DNA of 64,000 nucleotides from an alpha proteobacterium AAP38 (lineage in GTDB: Bacteria; Pseudomonadota; Alphaproteobacteria; Azospirillales; Azospirillaceae), in NCBI GenBank assembly GCA_001296005.1, contig LJHR01000008.1:124001-188000 (forward strand). The letters run 5' to 3'. Below the pieces are notes generated by a model. That model worked only from the letters and a program-made list of their open reading frames with translations, had not been told where the DNA came from and did no database searches. Below, in pieces: positions 17,530 through 27,503 of the stretch (its first letter is position 1; each line of letters begins with the position of its first letter). The translations under genes and the position numbers were made by a program.

Positions 17530-18297
17530 ATGAGCCGTTATACCGTCAGCCAATTGTCACGACTGGCCGGTGTGTCGGTGCGCACCCTGCACCATTACGA
17601 CCATATCGGTCTGCTGCGACCCGCCGTGACGGGGGAAAACGGCTACCGTTATTACGGGGCAGACGAACTGCTGCGCCTGCAACAGATCCTGCTGCACCGG
17701 GAACTGGGACTGCCGCTGGCCAGGATTGCCCAGGTGCTGGACGCTCCCGGCTTCGACCGGCTGGACGCCCTGCGCGTCCAGCGCCAGCACCTGCTGGCCG
17801 AGGCGGAACGATACCGTGCACTGGTCACCACCATCGACCGCACCATCACCCTACTGGAAGGAAAATCCGTGATGGATGCCGAGACGTTGTACCAGGGGTT
17901 CAGCCCCGAAAAGCAGGCGGGATATGAGGATTGGCTGGCTGGGCGTTATGGCCCCGCCGTGCGGACCGATATTAGCCGTTCCAAGCAGGCCATGACCGGA
18001 CTGGATCAGCCGGCGCACATGGCCGAACTGGCCGCCGTGGAGGTGGCCATTGCCCAGGCGTTGCGGGACGGGATTGAGGCTGATGATCCCCGACTTGATC
18101 CGATGCTGAACCGGCATCTGGATTGGGTAGCAGCCAGTTGGGGCCGCCGCCCCGATGCCAATGCCTATGCGGGTCTGGCCGACATCTATCGCGCGCATCC
18201 CGATTTCCGCGCGCGCTACGATGCCCTGGCCCCGGGCTTGGCCGATTATCTGCCCGACGCGATGGAGGCCTTTGCCCTGCGGGTGCTGATCGGCTGA
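17530..18297 (+). CDS. MerR-family regulator with TipAS effector domain
   Basis: A 255-residue transcription factor. The N-terminal winged helix is of MerR type ([26 protein letters not shown], then [16 protein letters not shown]), followed by a coiled-coil dimerisation helix to about residue 110. The C-terminal domain ([17 protein letters not shown], then a helical bundle with [10 protein letters not shown]) is the TipAS/antibiotic-recognition domain known from TipAL and SkgA. Such proteins usually activate their own or adjacent multidrug genes on ligand binding, but no transporter is adjacent. GGGGG directly before the ATG supports 17530. A strong terminator follows. Confidence 0.92.
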   Translation: MSRYTVSQLSRLAGVSVRTLHHYDHIGLLRPAVTGENGYRYYGADELLRLQQILLHRELGLPLARIAQVLDAPGFDRLDALRVQRQHLLAEAERYRALVTTIDRTITLLEGKSVMDAETLYQGFSPEKQAGYEDWLAGRYGPAVRTDISRSKQAMTGLDQPAHMAELAAVEVAIAQALRDGIEADDPRLDPMLNRHLDWVAASWGRRPDANAYAGLADIYRAHPDFRARYDALAPGLADYLPDAMEAFALRVLIG

Positions 18298-18311
18298 CAG
18301 GGACTTGTCGG

Positions 18312-18347
18312 AAAGGGGCGTGCTGAAACCATCGGCACGCCCCTTTT
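18312..18347 (+). terminator. Intrinsic terminator of the merR gene
   Basis: A perfect 12-bp stem (AAAGGGGCGTGC and complement) with an 11-base loop ends in TTTT, starting 14 bp after the merR stop. It separates merR from the chemoreceptor gene and shows that a chemoreceptor start upstream of about 18350 is unlikely. Confidence 0.88.
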
Positions 18348-18544
18348 CGTGCCGCCGCACAGGTTCCAGAATGGCGATGGCCGGAAATAATCGGAACCCT
18401 ATCCATCAGGACCGCAATCGCCCCTTCCCCGATCCACGGACCGGCGTATCCTCTACTTTCACCTGCATATATCGGCCCAGGACCTCCTTGGCCCAGCTTT
18501 CCCTTCCGTTTCGCGGCGTTTCGTCAAAAAAGGGAGCGGCATTA

Positions 18545-20209
18545 ATGCGTCTTTCCATGAAGATTCTGGCCCCCGTGGCCATCCTGTCGCTGGTCGCCCT
18601 GGTCGTGACCGCCACTGCGCTGTGGTCCAAGGCGCGCGTGAATGGCGCGACAGAGGCGTTGAACCGGGCGAATGAGGCGGCACTGGCCGCAGGCGAACTG
18701 CGCTCCACCAGCCGCGCGTTGCAGCGCGACGCCCTGAACCTGATCTTCGAACCCGCTGATGGCAGGGCCGCCATCGCCACCCGGTTCGATAAAAGGCTGG
18801 CGACCATGGAGGCGGCGGTGGCCGCCATGCGCACCCTGCCGCCGCCGGTGCCGGGCAGTGATCCTGCCGCCATCGCCGCCAGCCAGACCCCGGTGATCGC
18901 CGCCCTGCGGGACGTGCGGACCCTGGCCATGGATGGCAAAAGTGCTGACGCCCACGCCCTGTTCCGGGACAAGGTGCGGAGCACCGAACGCGCCGCATCC
19001 GAACAGACCGACCCCTATATTACGACGCTGGAGAAGGCGGTCGCGGCCCTGACCGGCGAACTGCATGCCATGGAACGGCTGACCAGTTGGACCCTGTCGC
19101 TGACGGCGCTGCTGGGCACCCTGGGCGGTATTGGCCTGTCGCTTGTTGTGGCGCTGAAGGGCGTGACGTCACCCCTGAACCGGTTGATCGGAGCCATGGG
19201 CCGGCTGGCCGCCAATGATCTGCATGTCAAACTGGCCGATACTGACCGGTCGGATGAGATCGGGGAAATGGCCCGCGCGGTTGCCGTGTTCCGCGACGGG
19301 ATGGAGCGGGCGGAACGGCTTGCCCGCGAACAGAAGGAAGCGGAGGCCGCGATGGCCACACGCCGGATCAACCGCGAACGTCTGGTAAAAGAATTCGTGG
19401 GCCGGATGGAGGCGATCGTCACCGAACTGGCCGGCAATGCAGATGGTTTGCAGAACCAGGCCGGCGGATTGCAGCGCGCCGCCACCACCGCCGCCGACCG
19501 CACCAGTGCCGCCGCCGAGGCATCAAACCGCACCAGCGCGAATGTGCAGACCGTGGCCGCCGCCACAGAGGAACTGGCCGCCTCCATCCGGGAGATCAGC
19601 CGGCAGGCAACGCAGGTGGCAGCCCTGGCCGGCGAGGGGGCCGACGGCGCCCAGCGCACGGCCCGCGACATTGCTGATCTGGCCGACACGGTGGGCCAGA
19701 TCGGACAGATCGTGGATCTGATCGACGGGATCGCGGCCCAGACCAACCTGCTGGCGCTGAATGCCACCATCGAGGCGGCGCGGGCCGGCGACGCGGGACG
19801 CGGCTTTGCCATCGTGGCGTCGGAGGTCAAGGCGCTGGCCAACCAGACGGCATCCGCGACGGAGGATATCAGGCGCCGGGTGGAGGGGGTACAAAGTGCC
19901 ACGCGTGGTTCCGTCGGGGCCATCGGCGGCATCGTCACCGCCATCGACCAGATCCGCAGCATGACAGGCGCCATCGCGGCAGCGGTGGAGGAACAGTCCG
20001 CCGCCACCGCCGAGATCACCCGCAATGTGCAGGCGGCAGCAGTCGGTACGGAGGATATCCGCCAGGATCTGGACGGTCTGGTCGGTGTTGCCGGCGAAAC
20101 CGGGGAAACCTCCCGTCAGGTAACCAGCACGGCCAATGGCGTGGCCGGACAGGCGGGCGACCTACGCCGCAATGTTAGCGGTTTTGTTGAACAACTGTCC
20201 GCTGCTTAG
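18545..20209 (+). CDS. Methyl-accepting chemotaxis protein, four-helix-bundle sensor
   Basis: A 554-residue chemoreceptor. The N-terminal transmembrane helix ([23 protein letters not shown]) is followed by a periplasmic helical domain of about 160 residues without PAS or Cache marks, so a 4HB-type sensor is likely. Next come a second transmembrane helix ([22 protein letters not shown]), HAMP ([18 protein letters not shown]) and a signalling domain with [25 protein letters not shown] upstream of the ATG at 18545 and the terminator at 18312-18347 decide the start. No C-terminal pentapeptide is visible. Ligand unknown. Confidence 0.92.
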   Translation: MRLSMKILAPVAILSLVALVVTATALWSKARVNGATEALNRANEAALAAGELRSTSRALQRDALNLIFEPADGRAAIATRFDKRLATMEAAVAAMRTLPPPVPGSDPAAIAASQTPVIAALRDVRTLAMDGKSADAHALFRDKVRSTERAASEQTDPYITTLEKAVAALTGELHAMERLTSWTLSLTALLGTLGGIGLSLVVALKGVTSPLNRLIGAMGRLAANDLHVKLADTDRSDEIGEMARAVAVFRDGMERAERLAREQKEAEAAMATRRINRERLVKEFVGRMEAIVTELAGNADGLQNQAGGLQRAATTAADRTSAAAEASNRTSANVQTVAAATEELAASIREISRQATQVAALAGEGADGAQRTARDIADLADTVGQIGQIVDLIDGIAAQTNLLALNATIEAARAGDAGRGFAIVASEVKALANQTASATEDIRRRVEGVQSATRGSVGAIGGIVTAIDQIRSMTGAIAAAVEEQSAATAEITRNVQAAAVGTEDIRQDLDGLVGVAGETGETSRQVTSTANGVAGQAGDLRRNVSGFVEQLSAA

Positions 20210-20311
20210 CGGGGCAAAAATCGTCCCCCGTGCTTTCGGACAGGGTAAGGCAGCTTGACCCGCGCCGCAGCGGCGGTCCATGGTGGGTGCGCAAACGGAA
20301 ACAGGAACCCC

Positions 20312-21373
20312 ATGCCCGCTGCCGCCTCTCCACGCCGCTACATGCGACACCAGTCGATATGGCTGGCGGATGATGGCTGGGGCGTGGAGGTCATCGACCA
20401 GACCGGGCTGCCCGCGCAGTGCCAGATTCGCCGCGTCGCCTCTGTGGGTGAGGTGCTGGGTGCGATTGTTGGCGGCGTGGTGCGGGGGCCGGGCCTGATT
20501 TCCGTCCTAGCGGGTTATGGGCTGGCCCTGGCCGCACGGCGCGATTCCGACATAGTCCCCGTCATGACGGCCTGGCACGCGCTGGCCGCCACCGATCCCC
20601 GCTGCCCGCGTCTGCGCGGTGTCCTGGACCGGATGCGGGAGGTGCTGGATGTCACCCCGCCCGCCGAACGCGCCCACCGCGCCTATATGGAGGCCGACGC
20701 CATCGCGGCGGAGGAACTGGCCGGCAACCTTGCCATCGGTCGCCACGCCATGGGCATGCTGCGCCGAGTCGGTGCGGGTGGCGGCGACGGCAAGCCGCAG
20801 ACCCTGCTGTTGGCCGCCGAACCGGGCTGGCTGTCATCGGTGGGATGGGGTGCCGCGTCCGCCGGCCTGTTTCTGGCACAAGAACAGGTGGATCTGCGCC
20901 GGGCCACGGGTGGTGTGCTGGGGGAGGATATCGCCCCGCCGCAGGTCGTCACTATCGGCCCGCTGGCCGCGTGGGAGATGGTGGAGGCGGGCATTCCGCA
21001 CAGCCCCTGCGACCTTGACGGCGCCCTGGATCTTGTCCAGCGGGGGGTGGTGGAGCGGCTGTTCGTGGCCGCCATCCGGGCCAGTGCGCGCGGTGACGTT
21101 CTGGTCCCCACCGGGACCGGCGATCTGGCGCGGGCGGCCAAGGTGGCGGGCGCACCGCTGCATGTCTGCCTTCCCGCCGCCGCCATCAACTGGCAGGCGC
21201 TGGGGCCCGGCACCATCACGGCACCGGGCGCCGACATCCTGCCTTTGTCGCTGATCACCGGCTTTATCACCGACCGGGGGCCGGTGGCCGCAGAAGCCGA
21301 CGCCCTGCTGGACCGCTTCCCCGACCACGAACCCATGTCGATCGGTGAGCTACCCGCCGCCAATGACGCCTGA
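20312..21373 (+). CDS. MtnA/eIF2B-alpha-like protein lacking catalytic residues (probable pseudoenzyme)
   Basis: A 353-residue protein that aligns by eye along its whole length with methylthioribose-1-phosphate isomerase. Matches are VEVIDQTGLP (residues 25-34), VVRGPGLISVLAGYGLALAA (56-75), AAWEMVEAGI (219-228) and LITGFITDRG (314-323). The catalytic Cys (in NAG context in MtnA) is replaced by AAEPGW (168-173). The catalytic Asp of the GADR motif is Ile255. The substrate-binding ETRP motif is absent. It is therefore unlikely to isomerise methylthioribose-1-phosphate; it could bind a sugar phosphate or a nucleotide ligand, or act as a regulator. AGGA precedes the ATG. No other methionine-salvage gene is adjacent. 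Confidence 0.8.
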   Translation: MPAAASPRRYMRHQSIWLADDGWGVEVIDQTGLPAQCQIRRVASVGEVLGAIVGGVVRGPGLISVLAGYGLALAARRDSDIVPVMTAWHALAATDPRCPRLRGVLDRMREVLDVTPPAERAHRAYMEADAIAAEELAGNLAIGRHAMGMLRRVGAGGGDGKPQTLLLAAEPGWLSSVGWGAASAGLFLAQEQVDLRRATGGVLGEDIAPPQVVTIGPLAAWEMVEAGIPHSPCDLDGALDLVQRGVVERLFVAAIRASARGDVLVPTGTGDLARAAKVAGAPLHVCLPAAAINWQALGPGTITAPGADILPLSLITGFITDRGPVAAEADALLDRFPDHEPMSIGELPAANDA

Positions 21374-21380
21374 TCCGGCG

Positions 21381-21572
21381 TCAGCAGCAGCGGTTGACCC
21401 CGCTCCATCGCCGGTCGAGCTCCGACAAGTAGAACGCCTCCCGGTCCAGCAATGGCTGATCCGGGTGGCGTTCGCGATGGCGGGCGGCGTAATTTTCATA
21501 CGCCGCATCGCCCGACACTTCCCGTAATACGGTCCAGGCCGTGCGCAGGAAATGGGCCGGTCCTGCCATCAT
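21381..21572 (-). CDS. YbdD/YjiX-family small protein, CstA partner
   Basis: A 63-residue protein with the pattern of the YbdD/YjiX (DUF466) family: a helical N-terminus, GDAAYENYAARHRERHPDQPLL, and the invariant C-terminal WSGVNRCC with a Cys pair. In enterobacteria such proteins are encoded directly after cstA/btsT carbon-starvation transporters, as here (3 bp apart). GGAGG nine bases before the ATG at 21572 supports that start; an ATG at 21569 and a TTG at 21578 are alternatives. It converges with the MtnA-like gene, leaving 7 bp between stops. Confidence 0.9.
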   Translation of the reverse strand: MMAGPAHFLRTAWTVLREVSGDAAYENYAARHRERHPDQPLLDREAFYLSELDRRWSGVNRCC

Positions 21573-21574
21573 GA

Positions 21575-23653
21575 TCAATGTCCTCCCGCACCGGTCGGCT
21601 GCGGCAAGCTTGCTACATCGACATAGGGTGCTTCCGACAAAGCGGGCACCGCCTGACCCTGCACATGGCGCAGGGAGATGCGGGCCATCTCAATGATCAT
21701 CACCCACAGCACGATGATGAAGAACACCGTCAGCCCGGCATCCAGCCGCTGATTGAAGATCAACTGCGGTGCAGACTCCAGCGCCTTACCCGACAGCGAC
21801 CCCGCCGCCAGCTTGCCTTCCAGCGCGTTGGCCCCGGCCAGGAAGCCGATGCGCGGGTTGGGATCGAACAGTTTCAGCCAGGCGGCATAGGTGGTGGTGA
21901 CAGCCAGGAACGCCATGGGCAGCCCCGTGACCCAAGCGTAGGCGGCCTTGCCCTTCTTCACGATGATGGTGGTGGCGATGGCCAGCGCCATGGCGGCCAG
22001 CATCTGGTTAGAGATGCCGAACAGCGGCCAGAGGATATTGATACCGCCATAGGGATCAATAACCCCGATATAAAGGAAGTAACCCCAACTGGCCACGAAC
22101 AGGGCCGAACAGACGATGGCCGGTCCCCGTGCCTTGGTATCACCCAGCGGCTTCCAGATATTGCCCAACAGATCCTGCAGCATGAAGCGGCCCACGCGGG
22201 TGCCGGCATCCACCGCCGTCAGGATGAACAAGGCCTCGAACATGATGGCGAAATGGTACCAGAGCGCCAGCAGGTTCTGCCCGAAGGCGCCCGCGAAGAT
22301 CTGTGCCATGCCGACGGCCAGCGACGGCGCACCGCCGGTACGGGCCAGCAACGTCGTCTCCCCCATGGCCGTCGCCAGTTCCTGCATATGTTCCGCCGTG
22401 ACGGGGAAGCCCCAGGAAGTGATGGTGGCCGTCGCCGTTTCCAGCGTGGCACCGACGATGCCGGCACTACTGTTGATGGCGAAATAGACACCGGGGTCCA
22501 GAACACAGGCCGCGATCAGGGCCATGACGCCGACAAAGCTTTCCATGGCCATGGAGCCATAGCCGACCAGCCGCAGATCCTTTTCGGACATGATCAGCTT
22601 GGGCGTGGTGCCGGCGCTGATCAGCGCGTGGAAGCCGGAAACGGCACCGCAGGCGATGGTGATGAACAGGAACGGATAAAGCCCGCCCGCCACCACCGGC
22701 CCGGTGCCGTCGGTGAACTGCGTCAGGGCCGGCATATGCAACTCGGGCCGCAATATGACAACCGCGAAGGCCAGCAGCAGGATGGCCCCGATCTTGATGA
22801 AGGTGGAGATATAGTCACGCGGCGCCAGCAGCAGCCAGACCGGCATGATGGCCGCGAAGAAGCCGTAGCCGATGACCATCAGGGCCAGTGCCGGCCCATC
22901 GAAATTGAACATAGGCCCCAGCACCGGGTCATGCGCCACCCAGCCGCCGCCCACCGTGGCCAGCAACAGCAGCGCCAGCCCGATCAGCGATCCTTCCAGC
23001 ACCCGGCCCGGCCGGATACTGCGCATATAGATTCCAACCAGGATGGCGATGGGGATGGTCATGGCCACCGTGAAGGTGCCCCAGGGGCTGTGCTTCATGG
23101 CATTGACGACGACCAGACCCAGCACGGCCACGATCAGCACCATGATCAGCAGGGTGCCGACCAGGGCGGCACCGCCGGCCACCGGCCCCAGCTCGTCCCG
23201 CGCCATCTGGCCGAGCGTGCGGCCATCGCGGCGGGTGGAAGCCCAGAGGACCACCATGTCCTGCACGCAGCCGCCGATGACGGCACCGGTCAGCAGCCAG
23301 AGCGTGCCCGGCAGATAGCCGAACTGCGCCGCCAGCGTCGGCCCGACCAGGGGGCCGGCGCCGGCAATGGCTGCGAAATGGTGGCCGAAGGTGATCCAGC
23401 GATGGGTCGGCACATAGTCGCGCCCATCATTGATACGCAGGGCTGGCGTCGCCCGGCTGGGATCGGCCACCAGCACACGGGTGACGATCCAGCCGGCATA
23501 AAGCCGGTAGGAGACGGCATAGATGCCAAAGGCCGCCGCGATGAACCATAGGGCATTGATCGTCTCCCCCCGGTGCAGGGCGATCCCGCCCAGGCAAGCG
23601 GCACCAAAGACACCGATGACGATCCAGATCAGATTTTGGGCAAGTTTGGGCAT
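21575..23653 (-). CDS. cstA: Carbon starvation protein CstA (peptide/pyruvate transporter)
   Basis: A 692-residue inner-membrane protein with many transmembrane helices. It carries the CstA family signature HHFAAIAGAGPLVGPTLAAQFGYLPGTLW near residues 90-120, WLLLAPRDYISTF, ISAGTTPKLI and FGISNQMLAAMALAIATT. CstA-type proteins import pyruvate or peptides when carbon is limiting. The small YbdD-like partner follows immediately. It is encoded right after infB on the same strand, but with infB's terminator between them, so it has its own promoter in 23654-23826. Confidence 0.95.
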   Translation of the reverse strand: MPKLAQNLIWIVIGVFGAACLGGIALHRGETINALWFIAAAFGIYAVSYRLYAGWIVTRVLVADPSRATPALRINDGRDYVPTHRWITFGHHFAAIAGAGPLVGPTLAAQFGYLPGTLWLLTGAVIGGCVQDMVVLWASTRRDGRTLGQMARDELGPVAGGAALVGTLLIMVLIVAVLGLVVVNAMKHSPWGTFTVAMTIPIAILVGIYMRSIRPGRVLEGSLIGLALLLLATVGGGWVAHDPVLGPMFNFDGPALALMVIGYGFFAAIMPVWLLLAPRDYISTFIKIGAILLLAFAVVILRPELHMPALTQFTDGTGPVVAGGLYPFLFITIACGAVSGFHALISAGTTPKLIMSEKDLRLVGYGSMAMESFVGVMALIAACVLDPGVYFAINSSAGIVGATLETATATITSWGFPVTAEHMQELATAMGETTLLARTGGAPSLAVGMAQIFAGAFGQNLLALWYHFAIMFEALFILTAVDAGTRVGRFMLQDLLGNIWKPLGDTKARGPAIVCSALFVASWGYFLYIGVIDPYGGINILWPLFGISNQMLAAMALAIATTIIVKKGKAAYAWVTGLPMAFLAVTTTYAAWLKLFDPNPRIGFLAGANALEGKLAAGSLSGKALESAPQLIFNQRLDAGLTVFFIIVLWVMIIEMARISLRHVQGQAVPALSEAPYVDVASLPQPTGAGGH

Positions 23654-23827
23654 TTATGATCTCCCAGACGCCGCGCGGGTCGCGGCTTTTCCTTCCACGT
23701 TTCCTATGAAACGCTGTGAAACAGGGAAAGGCCAGCAGAAGATGGTGATCAGGTTTTGCCTCGTGCTTGCCCTTACGTTCCCATCAAGGCCAGCCAGTGG
23801 GAGGGTGAGGGCAAGTTCGGAAAAGAA

Positions 23828-23859
23828 AAAGGCCGGCACCATCGCTGGCACCGGCCTTT
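23828..23859 (-). terminator. Intrinsic terminator of the infB operon
   Basis: The minus-strand RNA forms a 9-bp stem (AAAGGCCGG and CCGGCCTTT) topped by a smaller stem-loop, followed by UUUUUCUUUU. It lies 22 bp after the infB stop, so the rimP-nusA-ylxR-infB transcript ends here without rbfA or truB. Confidence 0.85.
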
Positions 23860-23880
23860 ATCACATCACCCCAGACCCGA

Positions 23881-26709
23881 TTACAGGGCGCGGGCGATTT
23901 CTTCCATCTCGAAGGCTTCGATCGTATCGCCTTCACGGATGTCGTCGTAGTTTTCGAAGGCCATACCGCATTCGAACCCTTCGCGCACTTCGCGGACTTC
24001 GTCCTTCATGCGCTTCAGGGTCTTCAGTGTACCCTCGTGGATCACGACATTGTCGCGCAGCAGGCGGACCTTGGCACCGCGCTTGACGATACCTTCCGAC
24101 ACACGGCAGCCCGCAACCTTGCCGACCTTGGTGATGTTGAAGACCTGCAGGATGTGCGCGTTGCCCAGGAACTTCTCCCGCAGCGTCGGCGACAGCATGC
24201 CGGTCAGCATCTGCTTAACATCATCGATGATGTTGTAGATGATCGAGTAGTAGCGGATTTCCACGCCGTCGCGCTTGGCCATGTCGCGGGCCTGCGGATT
24301 GGCGCGGACATTGAAGCCGACAACCAGACCCTTGGACGCGTTGGCCAGCGTGATGTCGCTTTCCGTGATGGCGCCCACACCGGACGTCAGCACGCGCACC
24401 TTCACCTCGGTATGCTCCGCCGTCAGCTTCTCCAGCGCGCCGGAGATGGCTTCGACCGAACCCTGCACGTCGCCCTTGATGACGATGGGCAGTTCCTTGG
24501 CTTCGCCCGCCTGGATCTGCTTGAACATCTGTTCCAGCGAACCACGACCGGACTTGGCGCTCTCGGCTTCGCGCTTCTTACGGGCGCGGTACTCGGTGAT
24601 TTCGCGGGCGCGGCTTTCGCTGTCGACCACGACCATCTCTTCACCGGCCAGCGGCACGCCGCCCAGGCCCAGCACCTCAACCGGCATGGCCGGCGGGGCG
24701 TCGGGGACATTGATGCCGCGATCGTTAACCAGCGCGCGGACACGGCCCCATTCGGAACCGGCAACCACGATATCGCCGACCTTCACGGTACCGCGCTTCA
24801 CCAGCACGGTGGCAACCGGACCACGGCCCTTGTCCAGCTTGGCCTCGACCACAACGCCATCGGCGGTGCGGCGCGGGTTGGCCTTCAGTTCCAGGATTTC
24901 GGCCTGCAGCAGGATGGCTTCTTCCAGCTTGTCCAGGTTGATGCCGGCCTTGGCCGACACTTCCACGTCCAGGACGTCGCCGCCCATGCCTTCCACGACC
25001 AGCTCATGCTGGAGCAGTTCCTGGCGGACGCGGTCCGGCTTGGCCGAGGGCAGGTCGCACTTGTTGATGGCGACGATGATCGGCACACCCGCCGCCTTGG
25101 CGTGGCGGATGGCTTCGATCGTCTGCGGCATGACGCCGTCATCGGCGGCCACGACCAGCACCACAACGTCGGTGACGTTGGCGCCACGGGCACGCATCTC
25201 GGTAAAGGCGGCGTGACCCGGCGTGTCGATGAAGGTGATCTTCGACCCGGACTTCAGCTGCACCTGATAGGCACCGATATGCTGCGTGATGCCACCGGCC
25301 TCGCGGCCAGCAACGTCGGTCTTGCGCAGCGCGTCCAGCAGCGAGGTCTTGCCATGGTCGACGTGACCCATGACGGTGACGACAGGCGGACGGGACACCA
25401 GATCCTCGGCCACATCCTCGTTGCCCATCACGCCGATTTCCACGTCGCTTTCGGCAACGCGAACCGGACGGTGACCCAGCTCCTGCACGACCAGTTCAGC
25501 CGTATCGGCATCGATGGTCTGGGTGATGGTGGCCATCACTCCCATGCGCATCAGCGACTTCACAACATCGGCACCGCGCTCGGCCATACGGTTGGCGAGA
25601 TCGCCGACGGTGATGACTTCGGGGATGATGACGTCGCGGGTGACCTTCTGGGTCTCCTGACGGCCAAACTGGCGCAGACGCTCACGCTCACGGGCACGCT
25701 TGGCAGCGGCCATGGAACGACCACGACGGCCTTCCTCGTCCGACAGGGCCTGCGAGATGGTCATCTTGCCGCCGCGACGCTTGTCGTCGACCTTGGCCTT
25801 GACGGGGGCCGCGGGCACCTTGGCAGGCGCCTTGCCGGGACCGCCGGCCACCTTGGCACGGCGAGGACCATCTTCGTCCTCGAAATCGCCGGGACGCGGC
25901 GTCACACCCAAAGGCGGACGAGCGGCAGGCTGTTCCTGCGTGGTGTTGGCGGGACGATTGCCGGCCGGGCGTGCCGAACGGTCATCATCCGATGCAGCCG
26001 GGGCAGCGTGACGCGACCGGCTGGTTTCCGTACGGCTGGCGGCTTCGGCCTTGCGAGCGTCCTCCGCATCCTTGCGGCGGCGCTCGGCCTCGGCGGCGGC
26101 GGCCTTCTCGGCCTCCTGGATGGCGCGCAGCTCTTCCAGTTCGCGACGGCGAACCGTGTCCTCGTCCATCGGCTCCGACGCGCGGGCAGCGGCGTCGGCC
26201 TCTGCACGGGCGATGGCTTCGGCGCGGACACGGGCCGCAGCTTCGGCGGCGACAGCCGCTTCCGCTTCGGCGATGGCGCGGGCCTCGGCCTCGGCAGCTT
26301 CCTGAATGACGCGCTCGCCCTCGGCCTCGGCGGCGGAACGCAGGGCGCGGATACGCGCCTCACGTTCGGCGTCGCTCAACTGCCGGGGAGCATTGCCGCG
26401 CGGCTGGGGCCCGCGGCCACCGGCCGCACCCTCAGCAGCGCGCCGGGCAGCGGCACCACCATCGGCGACGCCGGGAATGGCACCCTTCTCGAAGGTCTTC
26501 TTGCGCTTGACCTCGACCGCCACTTCCTTGCCGCGTCCATGCGAGAAGCTCTGGCGCACGGTGCCGGACGCGCCTGCGCCGCCGCCTGCCGCTGCGGGCT
26601 GTGCAGGGGCCGCCTGCTTCGGCTTATTGGCCCCGCCCAGTCCAAGCGTCGGGCGACCACCCAGGGTCAGCACCTTTTTGTCGCGGTTTTGGTCGTTGGT
26701 ATCGCTCAT
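23881..26709 (-). CDS. infB: Translation initiation factor IF-2
   Basis: A 942-residue GTPase that places initiator tRNA on the 30S subunit. The N-terminal IF2 extension (about residues 1-400) is rich in Ala/Glu/Arg, with a long coiled-coil repeat of [13 protein letters not shown] type, followed by an IF2_N segment. The G domain shows GHVDHGKTS (G1), DTPGHAAF (G3) and NKCDLP (G4). Domains II-IV follow to the C-terminal [12 protein letters not shown]. The ATG at 26709 ([12 protein letters not shown]) is the family start. It is the last gene of the rimP-nusA-ylxR-infB operon. Confidence 0.97.
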   Translation of the reverse strand: MSDTNDQNRDKKVLTLGGRPTLGLGGANKPKQAAPAQPAAAGGGAGASGTVRQSFSHGRGKEVAVEVKRKKTFEKGAIPGVADGGAAARRAAEGAAGGRGPQPRGNAPRQLSDAEREARIRALRSAAEAEGERVIQEAAEAEARAIAEAEAAVAAEAAARVRAEAIARAEADAAARASEPMDEDTVRRRELEELRAIQEAEKAAAAEAERRRKDAEDARKAEAASRTETSRSRHAAPAASDDDRSARPAGNRPANTTQEQPAARPPLGVTPRPGDFEDEDGPRRAKVAGGPGKAPAKVPAAPVKAKVDDKRRGGKMTISQALSDEEGRRGRSMAAAKRARERERLRQFGRQETQKVTRDVIIPEVITVGDLANRMAERGADVVKSLMRMGVMATITQTIDADTAELVVQELGHRPVRVAESDVEIGVMGNEDVAEDLVSRPPVVTVMGHVDHGKTSLLDALRKTDVAGREAGGITQHIGAYQVQLKSGSKITFIDTPGHAAFTEMRARGANVTDVVVLVVAADDGVMPQTIEAIRHAKAAGVPIIVAINKCDLPSAKPDRVRQELLQHELVVEGMGGDVLDVEVSAKAGINLDKLEEAILLQAEILELKANPRRTADGVVVEAKLDKGRGPVATVLVKRGTVKVGDIVVAGSEWGRVRALVNDRGINVPDAPPAMPVEVLGLGGVPLAGEEMVVVDSESRAREITEYRARKKREAESAKSGRGSLEQMFKQIQAGEAKELPIVIKGDVQGSVEAISGALEKLTAEHTEVKVRVLTSGVGAITESDITLANASKGLVVGFNVRANPQARDMAKRDGVEIRYYSIIYNIIDDVKQMLTGMLSPTLREKFLGNAHILQVFNITKVGKVAGCRVSEGIVKRGAKVRLLRDNVVIHEGTLKTLKRMKDEVREVREGFECGMAFENYDDIREGDTIEAFEMEEIARAL

Positions 26710-26758
26710 CCCTAATCCGACAGTAAGCCGTTGAAACCTAACACATCCGCCCAATGAC

Positions 26759-27457
26759 TCAGGCGGCCGTTCCGCCAAGGGCGGAAAGCCGTGCAACCTC
26801 GCGGCGGACCTGCTGTGCCAACGGACCCGCCGCCATCACCGCATGCACCGCCTCTTCCCGGCCCAGAGCAGCCCCCAGTTCCGACCGGTCGAAGGCATCG
26901 ACCAGCGGCACACCCAGCGCCTGTGCCAAGGCATGCAGCTTGGTCCGACCATCGTCGGACCCGTCACATGCCTCTAACCACAACCCTACACTCTTTTGGC
27001 CCGCACCGCCCGCCCGGCCTATGAAACCGGAACGCAATGCAGCCTGTACCTTCTCGAAACCCGCGATGGCACCCCCGCCCTTACGGGCAAGACCAATCAG
27101 ACCGAGGGCCCGACGGCGGATCAGCCGGCGCGTCAGCACCAACAGGTCCGGCACGGGCTTCACGCCCTGGCGCGCAGCCTTGGCAAAAAGACTCTTATTC
27201 AGGGCCTTTTCAACCAATCCCACCTCAGCCGTCAACCAAAGCCCACGGCCGGGCAGGGTTTCGTCCACATCGGGAACCACCTGAAGCGACGGCCCCACAA
27301 CGAAGCGGATCATGCCCGCCTTGTCCTGGACCTTTCCGCTGGCGATGCAGCGGCGCAGCGGGCTTTTGCGGCCCGCCACGGCTTCGGGTTCATCGGCCTG
27401 GGCCTCGGCGTCGAGTTCCGGCGGATAGCCGGGCGTCGTATCTGTGCCGCTGCTCAT
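26759..27457 (-). CDS. YlxR/L7Ae-like RNA-binding protein
   Basis: A 232-residue protein. Its N-terminal half is a YlxR (DUF448) domain with [17 protein letters not shown] and PGRGLWL. Its C-terminal half is an L7Ae-type domain ([18 protein letters not shown], then [20 protein letters not shown]). This fused arrangement is usual in alphaproteobacteria, between nusA and infB. It is probably an RNA- or ribosome-associated protein; YlxR homologs bind RNA and affect transcription. Start choice is open: an ATG at 27457 with GGGA nine bases upstream is preferred; ATG 27466 and TTG 27481 are alternatives. Confidence 0.92.
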   Translation of the reverse strand: MSSGTDTTPGYPPELDAEAQADEPEAVAGRKSPLRRCIASGKVQDKAGMIRFVVGPSLQVVPDVDETLPGRGLWLTAEVGLVEKALNKSLFAKAARQGVKPVPDLLVLTRRLIRRRALGLIGLARKGGGAIAGFEKVQAALRSGFIGRAGGAGQKSVGLWLEACDGSDDGRTKLHALAQALGVPLVDAFDRSELGAALGREEAVHAVMAAGPLAQQVRREVARLSALGGTAA

Positions 27458-27503
27458 GCCTTGCATTCCCAAATCACTCAAAACTCAAACGGATCGGAAG
27501 GCC

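Noticed and set aside
24037-26715. 892-codon frame antisense to infB
   Set aside because: A Gly/His/Leu-rich mirror of the IF-2 coding sequence; IF-2 is unmistakable on the other strand.
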